Below the pieces are notes generated by a model. That model searched no databases. It saw only the letters and a program-made list of their open reading frames with translations, and had not been told where the DNA came from. Shown here one piece after another: positions 1-6,370 of a stretch of 15,103 nucleotides of DNA; the stretch's first letter is position 1, and every line of letters starts with the position of its first letter. The position numbers and the translations under genes were made by a program. The DNA is from DHVE2 group archaeon (GTDB lineage: Archaea > Thermoplasmatota > Thermoplasmata > Thermoplasmatales > Aciduliprofundaceae), in NCBI GenBank assembly GCA_015522935.1, contig WALH01000052.1, positions 1 to 15,103 of the forward strand, written 5' to 3'.

Positions 1-2
1 AA

Positions 3-12
3 AATAAAAATA
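3..12 (+). promoter_or_regulatory. TATA-like box for dph6
   Basis: An A/T-rich element reading ATAAAAATAC lies about 25 bp upstream of the ATG at 33, with no Shine-Dalgarno sequence between them. This spacing is that of an archaeal promoter feeding a leaderless mRNA. The window edge cuts off any BRE further upstream. Confidence 0.4.
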
Positions 13-32
13 CGAATCATCGTTGTAGTATT

Positions 33-722
33 ATGAAATTCATAGCCCTTTTTTCAGGGGGCAAGGACTCCACGTATGCCCTTTACATAGCGATGCAGCA
101 GGCACACAAAATAGAAAAATTAGTAACGATAATTCCACGCAGGAAAGATTCCTACATGTACCACGTTCCTGCAGTTGAGAGAACGAAATATCAGGCGGAG
201 GCTATGGGAATTCCACAGGATTTTTACAGCATCGGCGACGATATGGAAGAACTGAAAAAGATTCTTGAAAAATATGATGTGGATGGAGTTGTAAGCGGAG
301 CAATTGCATCCAATTACCAGAAAACTAAAATAGAGGAGATATGCACCGATTTAGGTTTGATTTCTTATGCTCCACTCTGGGGCAAGGAGCAGAAAATTCT
401 TTTAGAAGACATGATAAGCGCTGGAATGAAGATAATGATCATATCTGCATCTGCCTACGGCCTTGATTCAAGTTATTTGGGAAGAATTATAGATAGAACG
501 ACTGTGGGTGACCTTATGGAAATTGAGAAAAAATACGCCATAAACGTATCTGGAGAAGGGGGCGAGTACGAAACATACGTTTTGGATGCACCATTTTTCA
601 AAAATAGAATTGAAATAACCGAATATGAGAAAATCTGGGACGGAATGCGCGGTGAGATTCTGATAAAAGATATGAAACTCATAAAGAAGGATAAGGTTTT
701 ATCTTTTGACTTCTTTGGGTAA
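33..722 (+). CDS. dph6: Diphthine--ammonia ligase (Dph6 / MJ0570-type PP-loop ATPase)
   Basis: This 229-residue cytosolic protein belongs to the ATP pyrophosphatase (PP-loop) superfamily. The family catalyses the last step of diphthamide synthesis on elongation factor 2, amidating diphthine with ammonia and ATP. The PP-loop SGGKDS is at residues 8-13 and starts at the end of the first strand, as usual. The family-specific blocks GAIASNYQK (89-97), YAPLWG (112-117) and EGGEYET (175-181) are all present; the last is diagnostic of Dph6 versus other PP-loop enzymes. The length matches standalone archaeal Dph6, without the C-terminal RidA-like domains of the eukaryotic enzyme. The start is the first ATG, about 25 bp from a TATA-like box, so the mRNA is probably leaderless. 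The next gene starts 2 nt after the stop, indicating an operon with the HD-domain gene and pcc1. Confidence 0.9.
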   Translation: MKFIALFSGGKDSTYALYIAMQQAHKIEKLVTIIPRRKDSYMYHVPAVERTKYQAEAMGIPQDFYSIGDDMEELKKILEKYDVDGVVSGAIASNYQKTKIEEICTDLGLISYAPLWGKEQKILLEDMISAGMKIMIISASAYGLDSSYLGRIIDRTTVGDLMEIEKKYAINVSGEGGEYETYVLDAPFFKNRIEITEYEKIWDGMRGEILIKDMKLIKKDKVLSFDFFG

Positions 723-724
723 GT

Positions 725-1660
725 ATGTACCGGTTCGTGGAGGAGTTGAAGGACGGAGAGCACGCAAAATTGTTGTTAGTGATAAGAAAAAAGTACGGAT
801 TGAGAGAATACAGAAATCGCTTTGGAAAGTTCTTCGTAATAGAAGCGGGAGATAAAACGGGAAGTGTGATGATCAAATACTGGGGAAGAGATTACGAGCA
901 AACGGAGAAACTGTACCACGAATTGAATGAAGGTGATGTTATAGAAGTTGCGGGCACATTTCAGAGCGATAACCCCCCGTATATTTCCGTTGATGCTGAA
1001 TACGACGAGATAAACAAAGCGGAAAATTATGATAAAACTAGATTTATACCCTCTGCCGAGAATGTGGATGAAATTATGAAGGAGATATGGGAATACATTG
1101 AAAGTGTGGAAAACGCGCATCTTTCCAAGCTCCTTGACCTCTTTTTCGGAGATGAAAAATTTGTAGAGGATTTCAAAATCTGCCCGGGTTCATCCATGGG
1201 GCCGTATTCATATATTGGAGGTCTCGCAGATCATACACTCAATGTCATCAAACTCTGTGAGGCTCTTGCCAAAATTTACGGTATGGATCAAGACCTGATG
1301 GTTACCATAGCGGCCTTACATGACATAGGAAAAATAAGGAGTTATGAAATAGATACGACCATAAAACTCAGGGACGAAGCAAAACTTTTAGGTCACACGG
1401 TCATCTCTTACAACATGGTTGATGAGAAAATAAAGGAAATAATAGATTTCCCACAGGATTTAAAGAATAAAATTCTCCATGCAATAGTATCCCATCATTC
1501 GCCAATAGTTGATAACATGCCACAGAGAATTCGTACCCGTGAAGCTTATATACTCTTTTATGCAAATCTTCTTGACCTATCACTCAAAGAATTCGAGATG
1601 GAAGGGGATGAAGAATGGCAGTATTCAAAGAGAATGAAAAGGGAGCTGTTTCTGGGATAA
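725..1660 (+). CDS. OB-fold plus HD-domain protein, YhaM-like 3'-5' exoribonuclease family
   Basis: The 311-residue protein has an N-terminal OB-fold nucleic-acid-binding domain (about 10-95; strands around KFFVIEAGDKTGSVMIKYWG and DVIEVAGTFQ) and a C-terminal HD phosphohydrolase domain (about 150-300). Candidate metal ligands are H170 (in GGLADHT), H199-D200 (in ALHDIGK), H224 (LLGH), H257/H258 (SHHSP) and D294 (NLLDL). The order OB then HD, the GGL-x-HT block and the region before NLLDL match bacterial YhaM (CBF1 family), a Mn-dependent 3'-5' exoribonuclease. In YhaM-type proteins the late motif usually has AD-x-LD; here it is AN-x-LD, so the first Asp is replaced by Asn. An exonuclease role on RNA or DNA is inferred. 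The gene starts 2 nt after dph6 and its 3' end overlaps pcc1, so the three genes are very probably co-transcribed. Confidence 0.8.
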   Translation: MYRFVEELKDGEHAKLLLVIRKKYGLREYRNRFGKFFVIEAGDKTGSVMIKYWGRDYEQTEKLYHELNEGDVIEVAGTFQSDNPPYISVDAEYDEINKAENYDKTRFIPSAENVDEIMKEIWEYIESVENAHLSKLLDLFFGDEKFVEDFKICPGSSMGPYSYIGGLADHTLNVIKLCEALAKIYGMDQDLMVTIAALHDIGKIRSYEIDTTIKLRDEAKLLGHTVISYNMVDEKIKEIIDFPQDLKNKILHAIVSHHSPIVDNMPQRIRTREAYILFYANLLDLSLKEFEMEGDEEWQYSKRMKRELFLG

Positions 1661-1875
1661 AAGCGAAAATTGTTCTGCAATACGCATCCAAAGAGCAGGC
1701 AGATAAGATACTGAAAAGTGTTAAGGTTGATAACTACGATTTTGTGAAATGTAAGAGAGATAAAAACATGATAAAATGTGAAGTTAAATCCAACAACATA
1801 TCCTCCATGCTGCATACAATTGACGATTTTTTAGCGTGCGTCATCCTGGCCGAGGAAGTCTATCATAGTATCTGA
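1615..1875 (+). CDS. pcc1: KEOPS complex subunit Pcc1
   Basis: The small 86-residue protein matches the CTAG/Pcc1 family, the dimerising subunit of the KEOPS complex that helps Kae1 place the t6A modification on ANN-decoding tRNAs. Visible features are a first strand (KAKIVLQYAS), a helix starting at EQADKI, a second strand pair (FVKCKRDKNMIKCEVK) and a long C-terminal helix with the family-typical block HTIDDFLACVILAEEVY. It normally binds Kae1, which is not in this window. The start codon lies 46 nt inside the 3' end of the HD gene, with a GGGGAT purine stretch about 8 nt upstream that could serve as ribosome binding site. The 3' end overlaps the convergent PrsW gene by 35 nt. A start a few codons later cannot be excluded, because the first ten residues are not family-typical. 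Confidence 0.8.
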   Translation: MAVFKENEKGAVSGIKAKIVLQYASKEQADKILKSVKVDNYDFVKCKRDKNMIKCEVKSNNISSMLHTIDDFLACVILAEEVYHSI

Positions 1876-2614
1876 TTTTCCTGCGAATGTATTTGAATGC
1901 CATAGTTGCATAGATTATTGCAATTAGCAGGAGAATGCCGTATGCTTCCACTGCTTTCAGTCCTAAAATTATTGGTAGAGAAGCTAAGATGTTAAAGGTT
2001 GCATGCATGCTCACAGCTACCAAATATCCTTTGCCCATGCTACTTCTTCCCAATATTTTTTTGGATGAGTAACCGAAACCCGTCATCGCAGTGGCACTTC
2101 CATGAAGCAGGGCTGAGGATATAGATCTTATTATAGCCACAATAGCCCATGCAATTATACCGCCGGTTAAAAGAGCCGAAACCTCGTACAAAAGATTCTC
2201 TGTGGCAGCAAAACCGAATCCGGATGATGCTCCATATACAAAACCGTCCTCGGGCTCATCCACATATTTACGAGAGGTTATTATACCATAGGCTTTTGTC
2301 GCCTCTTCCACGAATGGCGCAATTATCACCGCAATTACTATAGCATTCAAACTTTCCTTATGCTCCGCAAGGAATTCATAACTTCGCAGCAAATGGAAAG
2401 ATTCTGCATAGAAATAAACTAAAATTATTTCTATTATTGCTGCTATTATAACACCAAATGTGGCACCCCACATAAAAGATTTGATCACAGCCCTCCATGG
2501 CTCACGCTGATATCTCTCAGTGTTTCTCACGATAATCATATAAATTACCGATGGAAGAAATGCAACAATGACCACAGTCACTGCCAGAATAACCTCCAGA
2601 GCCATATCCGACAT
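1841..2614 (-). CDS. prsW: PrsW-family intramembrane protease
   Basis: This 257-residue polytopic membrane protein has about seven or eight hydrophobic segments. It shows the PrsW metalloprotease motifs: EEATK at 103-107, DGFVYGASSGFGFAATEN at 123-140 with E139, a helix with SALLHGSAT (H171), and VSMHATFN (H204). In Bacillus, PrsW performs site-1 cleavage of the anti-sigma factor RsiW; Archaea have no such sigma system, so the archaeal substrate is unknown. The second Met (MALEV, codon 4) is an alternative start. A TATA box at 2635-2642 sits about 25 bp upstream of the first ATG, supporting the longer form as a leaderless transcript. It diverges from the TFS gene and its 3' end overlaps pcc1 tail-to-tail by 35 nt. 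The C-terminus is basic and cytosolic by the positive-inside rule. Confidence 0.88.
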   Translation of the reverse strand: MSDMALEVILAVTVVIVAFLPSVIYMIIVRNTERYQREPWRAVIKSFMWGATFGVIIAAIIEIILVYFYAESFHLLRSYEFLAEHKESLNAIVIAVIIAPFVEEATKAYGIITSRKYVDEPEDGFVYGASSGFGFAATENLLYEVSALLTGGIIAWAIVAIIRSISSALLHGSATAMTGFGYSSKKILGRSSMGKGYLVAVSMHATFNILASLPIILGLKAVEAYGILLLIAIIYATMAFKYIRRKIRYYDRLPRPG

Positions 2615-2634
2615 AAAACTGTATCCTGCTCCAG

Positions 2635-2642
2635 TTATTTAA
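2635..2642 (-). promoter_or_regulatory. TATA box for the PrsW gene
   Basis: Minus-strand TTAAATAA is centred about 25 bp upstream of the ATG at 2614, which predicts transcription starting at or beside the start codon (leaderless). It forms a divergent promoter pair with the TFS TATA box. Confidence 0.55.
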
Positions 2643-2693
2643 TCTTATCGTGCCTATATCCATAAAAAATTAATCATTCTTTCAGTGCAAATC

Positions 2694-2701
2694 TTTAAAT
2701 A
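2694..2701 (+). promoter_or_regulatory. TATA box for the TFS gene
   Basis: TTTAAATA is centred about 25 bp upstream of the ATG at 2723. No Shine-Dalgarno sequence lies in between, so the mRNA is probably leaderless. Confidence 0.6.
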
Positions 2702-2722
2702 ATTGGGCTTAATCTCTCCGCT

Positions 2723-3022
2723 ATGTTCTGCCCAAAATGTGGTTCTCTTATGATCCCTCGTGATGGGAAGTGGGTGTGCCCTAACTGCGGGTATGAGATG
2801 CCCATTGAGGAGAAGAAAGAAATTGTTGAGGAGGCTAAGCCCAAGGAGACAATAGTTATTGAGAAGGATATTGAAACTCTTCCATACGATGAATCTGTTG
2901 TATGCCCAAAATGTGGACATCAGGGTGCTTACTGGATGCTCCAGCAAACCCGTGCTGCGGATGAGCCTGAAACAAGATTTTATATATGCCCTAAATGCGG
3001 GTACAGATGGAGAGAATATTAA
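2723..3022 (+). CDS. tfs: Transcription factor S (archaeal TFIIS-like transcript cleavage factor)
   Basis: The 99-residue protein has two zinc ribbons joined by a charged linker. The N-terminal ribbon uses C3, C6, C19 and C22; the C-terminal ribbon uses C61, C64, C89 and C92. The C-terminal ribbon carries the hallmark TRAADEPET, with acidic residues D80-E81 that reach into the RNA polymerase secondary channel and stimulate cleavage of backtracked RNA. The closing block CGYRWREY is typical. TFS rescues arrested RNA polymerase and improves fidelity. With D80-E81 intact this looks like an active TFS, not an inhibitory TFS4-type paralogue. The gene overlaps the convergent downstream gene by 4 nt at the stop codons. 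Confidence 0.94.
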   Translation: MFCPKCGSLMIPRDGKWVCPNCGYEMPIEEKKEIVEEAKPKETIVIEKDIETLPYDESVVCPKCGHQGAYWMLQQTRAADEPETRFYICPKCGYRWREY

Positions 3023-3444
3023 GCGTAGCCTGTTATCTCACCCTTTTTTGTTTTAATTCCTTTCTGCTGCATCAATCCTGCTGGAGGAGGTATAGGCGGT
3101 GGAAGATGCACTTCCTTTGAAAGTATGACCGCCTCTATTGTGCAGTTATTTATTATCGTTGCGTGAACTTCCTGAGCAACCTCATCTGGCATTCTGTGCT
3201 TTTTCTTCCATTCACCTATTAATTTTGGAACTTCACCCTCATACACTAAAATTCCATCTATAGTTATCATTCCTATGCCGGAATATGTGACTGTGAATCT
3301 GAATTCCATCTTTGCCTGAGAATCGTTAATCTTTGTTATAGATATAACTGTGCTGTTGTTATCAATTCTTATCTCTTTGGGCGCATTCTCAGGCTCAATA
3401 AATCTTTTTGCTTCAATTCCATCAATCCTGAATGTTTTGATCAT
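3019..3444 (-). CDS. Conserved-looking archaeal protein of unknown function with proline-rich C-terminus
   Basis: I do not recognise a characterised family for this 141-residue protein. It has no signal peptide, membrane segment or cysteine cluster. Residues 1-75 look like alternating beta strands (KTFRIDGIEAKRF, STVISITKI, AKMEFRFTVTYSGIGMITIDGILVYEG). Helices follow (EVPKLIGEWKKK, MPDEVAQEVHATIINNCTIEAVILSKEV), then the motif LPPPIPPP at about 114-121 and a Lys/Gly-rich tail. The strand-rich half followed by a long helix recalls the SecB-like fold and small archaeal proteins ending in LPPPIP, but this is a resemblance, not an identification. The gene overlaps the TFS stop codon by 4 nt tail-to-tail. 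Upstream there is only a weak TATA-like AATAGATATG on the minus strand near 3470, so its promoter is not well defined. Confidence 0.7.
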   Translation of the reverse strand: MIKTFRIDGIEAKRFIEPENAPKEIRIDNNSTVISITKINDSQAKMEFRFTVTYSGIGMITIDGILVYEGEVPKLIGEWKKKHRMPDEVAQEVHATIINNCTIEAVILSKEVHLPPPIPPPAGLMQQKGIKTKKGEITGYA

Positions 3445-3503
3445 AATTTGCAGTATGTAGTCATACCATATCTATTTTCCCATGCGTTTATGTTTTTATT
3501 GGG

Positions 3504-3519
3504 AAAGCACATATGCTTT
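3504..3519. repeat. Short palindrome (6-bp arms, 4-nt loop)
   Basis: AAAGCA and TGCTTT form a perfect inverted repeat around CATA, followed by TTTAA. It lies in the gene-poor stretch between the unknown 141-residue gene and the MFS gene. It could be an operator half of the minus-strand gene at 3444 or a fortuitous palindrome. Confidence 0.3.
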
Positions 3520-3592
3520 TTAAGGTTCGTCTAATTGTTTAGAGAGTTAAAAGCATTGAGATACCAAACGATTAAATCACACGGAAGTTCAA

Positions 3593-3733
3593 ATGGGGTT
3601 TGAGGATATCAAAACTATTATCAGAGAAATTCCAAATAAGAGGATACCAACGAAAAACAGTCCGAGCAATCTAACAGAAATTACTGACAAGACGATGAAT
3701 TACGAATACATAGTGATTCTCAAAAAGGAGTGA
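3593..3733 (+). CDS. Candidate 46-codon reading frame, possibly the tail of a decayed gene
   Basis: The stretch 3445-3766 contains no clear gene. Within it an ATG at 3593 opens 46 codons ending in TGA at 3731-3733. The frame remains open upstream to a TGA at 3557-3559. The translation begins MGFEDIKTIIREIPNKR, continues through IPTKNSPSNL and ends TMNYEYIVILKKE. It reads like protein (amphipathic helix, then a final hydrophobic strand), and a terminal block of the type YEYIVILKK is common at the C-termini of Rossmann-fold methyltransferases, including DNA methylases. I therefore suspect the remnant 3' end of a lost methyltransferase gene. No upstream part with the catalytic motifs is visible. 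A GGAAG at 3583-3587, 5 nt before the ATG, could act as a ribosome site if it is a real small gene. Confidence 0.3.
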   Translation: MGFEDIKTIIREIPNKRIPTKNSPSNLTEITDKTMNYEYIVILKKE

Positions 3734-3766
3734 TTAGTTTCCTGTCCACAAATTGTAGTATCATAA

Positions 3767-4936
3767 TTAGTATAATCTTTTTACAATAACTTTATTGATA
3801 GTCGTGAATTTGTAGAGTGTAAAAATAAGAATTGCACCAATGATATTTGCTATTGACTTTAGCAAAAATGGAAAAGTTGGAGATATGCTAACAATTAAAC
3901 CACTAATTAGCAGTCCGAGGATGCTTGCAATCTTTATGGAACCAGAGAAATAACCGTAAGCAATTCTTCTTTTCTTTCTAAACCATTCGTATATCAAAAT
4001 AGGTGCTGCTGCAGTATCGACCATATCAATAGTGTTCCATATAAGGTATGTGATGATTATAACGGTCATATTGCTAACAAGAGCGAAGATAAGAACAATA
4101 GCTGACAATGTAATCCAAGAGAGTATTAGGGCACGATAAGGATTCAGTTTATCAACTAATTGCCCAGATATGAGCGAGCCAAAGGCAATTACTATTGTAG
4201 CCAGAGATGCAAACACACCATAAAAGAGAACACCATACCCTTTCGCCTGCAAAAATAAAGGTATGTACCAAGAAAACACCGATGAGAAAAATGCATCAAA
4301 TGAGTATGCAACTATTAAAATGATAAGAGACAACATTAAGACTGATTGCCGAATTTTGGAAGATTTAAAATCTGAAGATTTTTCATAGCTCTCTCTTTTA
4401 AAATCACTCAATTGAAAAGTAAGTGGAATTAATGATATAGCACCGAGAAATCCGATTATCAGGGAGAAATAAAAAAGATTTTTGTAATACAAATATGCGC
4501 CAATCGGTAAAAACACCGCAGGAAGAAGAGAGGGTAAAAACCTCTCAACAAACATGTATGTGAAACCTTTTCTTTTGCCAGATTGCTCCACAACAAACAT
4601 GGACTGTGCAGGGGCAACAATTCCAGAGCCGAATAGCCCTATCGGGAGAGCGGAAATGTAAAACGAAGTCAGGAATAGTATTGGAGCAAGAGAATATATT
4701 GTATAGCCTAGAGCCATATCGTATTTTGTTCCAATCTGTGTGGAAAGCTTTCCTCCTACAAATCTCCCTATCGCATTCATTACTCCGCCAAGTCCAAATA
4801 TGATTCCGATCTCAAAAGCAGTTAGATTAGAATCTTTGAAAAAATAGGGCATAAACATAATCCAAAAAGAATTCGCACTAACAAAAATGATATTTATCGT
4901 CGTGATTATCTTCAAATTCCTGTTTAATATGGTCAT
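3767..4936 (-). CDS. Major facilitator superfamily (MFS) transporter
   Basis: The 389-residue integral membrane protein has about 12 hydrophobic segments in two six-helix halves, separated by a charged loop around 176-197 (SDFKRESYEKSSDFKSSKIR). A motif-A-like loop between helices 2 and 3 reads GRFVGGKLSTQIGTK (57-71), and its counterpart in the second half reads GQLVDKLNPYR (258-268). These support an MFS proton-coupled or facilitative carrier; the substrate cannot be read from sequence. Efflux of small molecules is a reasonable guess. It starts 13 nt after the stop of the RHH/proteasome-alpha gene and has no promoter of its own in that gap, so the two are probably one transcript. The initiation site is weak (GGGG directly before ATG). 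The regulator-then-transporter order suggests that the upstream gene controls it. Confidence 0.85.
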   Translation of the reverse strand: MTILNRNLKIITTINIIFVSANSFWIMFMPYFFKDSNLTAFEIGIIFGLGGVMNAIGRFVGGKLSTQIGTKYDMALGYTIYSLAPILFLTSFYISALPIGLFGSGIVAPAQSMFVVEQSGKRKGFTYMFVERFLPSLLPAVFLPIGAYLYYKNLFYFSLIIGFLGAISLIPLTFQLSDFKRESYEKSSDFKSSKIRQSVLMLSLIILIVAYSFDAFFSSVFSWYIPLFLQAKGYGVLFYGVFASLATIVIAFGSLISGQLVDKLNPYRALILSWITLSAIVLIFALVSNMTVIIITYLIWNTIDMVDTAAAPILIYEWFRKKRRIAYGYFSGSIKIASILGLLISGLIVSISPTFPFLLKSIANIIGAILIFTLYKFTTINKVIVKRLY

Positions 4937-4949
4937 CCCCAGTCTCTAA

Positions 4950-5684
4950 TCAGACCTGCAATTCCCCAACCTCATACTCCTTCGGATTTTCGAGTGCTTT
5001 CAAAGCTAAATTCTTTGCCTCCTTTTTACTCATTACCTCCTTATAATTCTCATTAAGTAGTGCCATTATTTCCTCGCTACCATCACCAACAGCCCCAAAC
5101 TTAGAAATTGTGTATGCGCCAGATGTGTCGTACCAGACAATTCTTTTAGATTCTTTGAGCCCGAGCATTATCACCGTGCCCAAGGGTCTGAGATTTGGAG
5201 ATATCGTGAATTTCCAGTAAATATGAGATATATACCCGAGGATTTCATCATCGTCTTTGAATTTTTTCTTTCTCACATTCTCAATTATATGGTATCCATC
5301 GGCTGCAAGTCCGGAGAAGGTTAGAAGATATTTTCCGTGAAATTTGAAAATTTTTCTGTATTCAATCCCTTTAATCTCCTTTCTATTTTTATCTCTTCTC
5401 TTCTCAACTCTGGCCACGAAAATTATGCCCGTTTTGTGCGCTATTCCCACTGCAGGGCTTCCCCTGAAGGATGCCTCACGAGCATATTCAATCTGGTAAA
5501 TTCTTCCCTCTGGAGAGAATATCAAAGAGGAGTCATATCCCCTCGCAATTGATGAGACCTTATCAACATATTCCATCAACGCCGCCCTTAGCATCTCTGC
5601 TTTCGTTGAAAACATTCCCGTTCTTACGAGAGACTCTATGTATTTCTCCACCTTATCCGGAATTATCACACGGACTTCACCCAT
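4950..5684 (-). CDS. Ribbon-helix-helix / proteasome alpha-type fusion protein
   Basis: The 244-residue protein appears to be a domain fusion. Residues 1-46 fit a CopG/Arc-type RHH DNA-binding domain: strand EVRVIIP (3-9), helix A (about 10-22), turn MFST (24-27) and helix B AEMLRAALMEYVDKV (29-43). Residues 49-244 fit a proteasome alpha-type subunit: YDSSLIFSPEGRIYQIEYAREA (50-71, H0 helix signature), a Lys in YRKIF (K111) near the position of the alpha pocket Lys, SGLAADG (124-130), RPLGT, and a C-terminal helix pair. There is no N-terminal catalytic Thr, so it is alpha-like and not a protease. The usual gating YDR is YDS, with Arg lost. A strong GGAGGT precedes the ATG by 7 nt, and both domains lie in one uninterrupted frame. 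It is followed by the MFS gene. A regulator role is inferred; a modified proteasome cap is the alternative. Confidence 0.82.
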   Translation of the reverse strand: MGEVRVIIPDKVEKYIESLVRTGMFSTKAEMLRAALMEYVDKVSSIARGYDSSLIFSPEGRIYQIEYAREASFRGSPAVGIAHKTGIIFVARVEKRRDKNRKEIKGIEYRKIFKFHGKYLLTFSGLAADGYHIIENVRKKKFKDDDEILGYISHIYWKFTISPNLRPLGTVIMLGLKESKRIVWYDTSGAYTISKFGAVGDGSEEIMALLNENYKEVMSKKEAKNLALKALENPKEYEVGELQV

Positions 5685-5691
5685 TCAATAC

Positions 5692-5697
5692 ACCTCC
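5692..5697 (-). promoter_or_regulatory. Strong Shine-Dalgarno site of the RHH/proteasome gene, partly inside a hairpin
   Basis: Minus-strand GGAGGT sits 7 nt before the ATG and is one of the clearest ribosome binding sites in a window where most lead genes look leaderless. Its first three bases lie in the 3' arm of a possible RNA hairpin with arms TCCAT and ATGGA (5695-5708) and a GAAA (GNRA-type) loop. Confidence 0.7.
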
Positions 5698-5699
5698 AT

Positions 5700-5721
5700 T
5701 TTCATGGATATTTCATGTATA
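5700..5721. repeat. Two tandem 11-bp direct repeats, candidate RHH operator
   Basis: On the plus strand TTTCATGGATA (5700-5710) is followed immediately by TTTCATGTATA (5711-5721), identical at 10 of 11 positions. One helical turn per repeat would place both copies on the same face of DNA. They lie between a TATA-like element and the start codon of the RHH/proteasome gene, at the expected transcription start. RHH proteins commonly bind tandem or inverted short repeats and repress their own promoters, so autoregulation is a plausible reading. Confidence 0.5.
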
Positions 5722-5730
5722 AATCACGGA

Positions 5731-5741
5731 TATACTTAAAA
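5731..5741 (-). promoter_or_regulatory. TATA-like element for the RHH/proteasome-MFS operon
   Basis: Minus-strand TTTTAAGTATA would place the transcription start near 5710, giving a leader of about 25 nt that contains the Shine-Dalgarno site. A second TATA-like TTTATACA (5716-5723) overlaps the direct repeats and would start too close to the ribosome site, so I prefer the first. Confidence 0.45.
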
Positions 5742-5755
5742 TTTTCGACATCAAT

Positions 5756-6370
5756 TTATTTCAAAACCTCGCCGGTGCTCATGTACCACAGGTACAGGTC
5801 AAATTCGGCTAAATTCATCCCTACCTTTTTCGCCAGATTTCGCTCCACATTCTCTATTTCTAAATAGCGCTTTCTTGTCATTGCTTTCGGAGCATAGATG
5901 TATCCTTCATTTGCTAAAATCTTCAATATGTGCCTGTCCACTATGGCTAAATTCTTAGCTCCCGTATTTCGAAGAAAATGCGATGCTTCCTTCATTCCTA
6001 TACCCTTTACATTCTTGACTAAGAATTCCCGCGCTTCCTCTTCAGGCGTCTTGAACAATTCCTTGATTTTCGGGATAATCCACCTTGCTTCCACGATGTA
6101 TTTAGCGCGGATTCTCCAGAAACGATAACCGATGCGATGCAGTTCTTCCCTCAATTTATTCTCAGGGTAATAAATAAAGCCTTCTCCAATCTCTCTTTGC
6201 GCCTTCAAACCCATTCGAGCGGATGAATTAGCTGTGAGAATGCAGAACGCCAGTTCTTCAAAAATTTTTTTCTCACTTTTCTTTCGCATGGATTCAAATT
6301 CTTCCAAGCGGGAATCAACAATATTTCCTATTTTCCCTCTAATTGAGAATATACGCTCAAGAAGATTCAT
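5756..6370 (-). CDS. ogg: 8-oxoguanine DNA glycosylase / AP lyase, Ogg2 type
   Basis: The 204-residue HhH-GPD superfamily enzyme excises 8-oxoguanine from DNA and cleaves the resulting abasic site by beta-elimination. The helix-hairpin-helix is VKGIGMKEASH (121-131), with the catalytic Lys at K127. The catalytic Asp is D145 in AIVDRH, 18 residues further on, as in the archaeal Ogg2 of Methanocaldococcus. The protein ends in Lys (EVLK), which fits the conserved C-terminal lysine of Ogg2 that takes part in recognising the damaged base. No iron-sulfur cysteines are present, separating it from Endo III/MutY. The length is typical of Ogg2 (about 205-210). The start ATG overlaps the HAD gene stop by 4 nt, so translation is probably coupled. 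Confidence 0.9.
   Translation of the reverse strand: MNLLERIFSIRGKIGNIVDSRLEEFESMRKKSEKKIFEELAFCILTANSSARMGLKAQREIGEGFIYYPENKLREELHRIGYRFWRIRAKYIVEARWIIPKIKELFKTPEEEAREFLVKNVKGIGMKEASHFLRNTGAKNLAIVDRHILKILANEGYIYAPKAMTRKRYLEIENVERNLAKKVGMNLAEFDLYLWYMSTGEVLK

Noticed and set aside
4950..5550. Classical proteasome beta subunit or HslV/Anbu-type protease
   Set aside because: There is no N-terminal catalytic Thr and the H0-helix signature is that of alpha subunits, so proteolytic activity is not expected.
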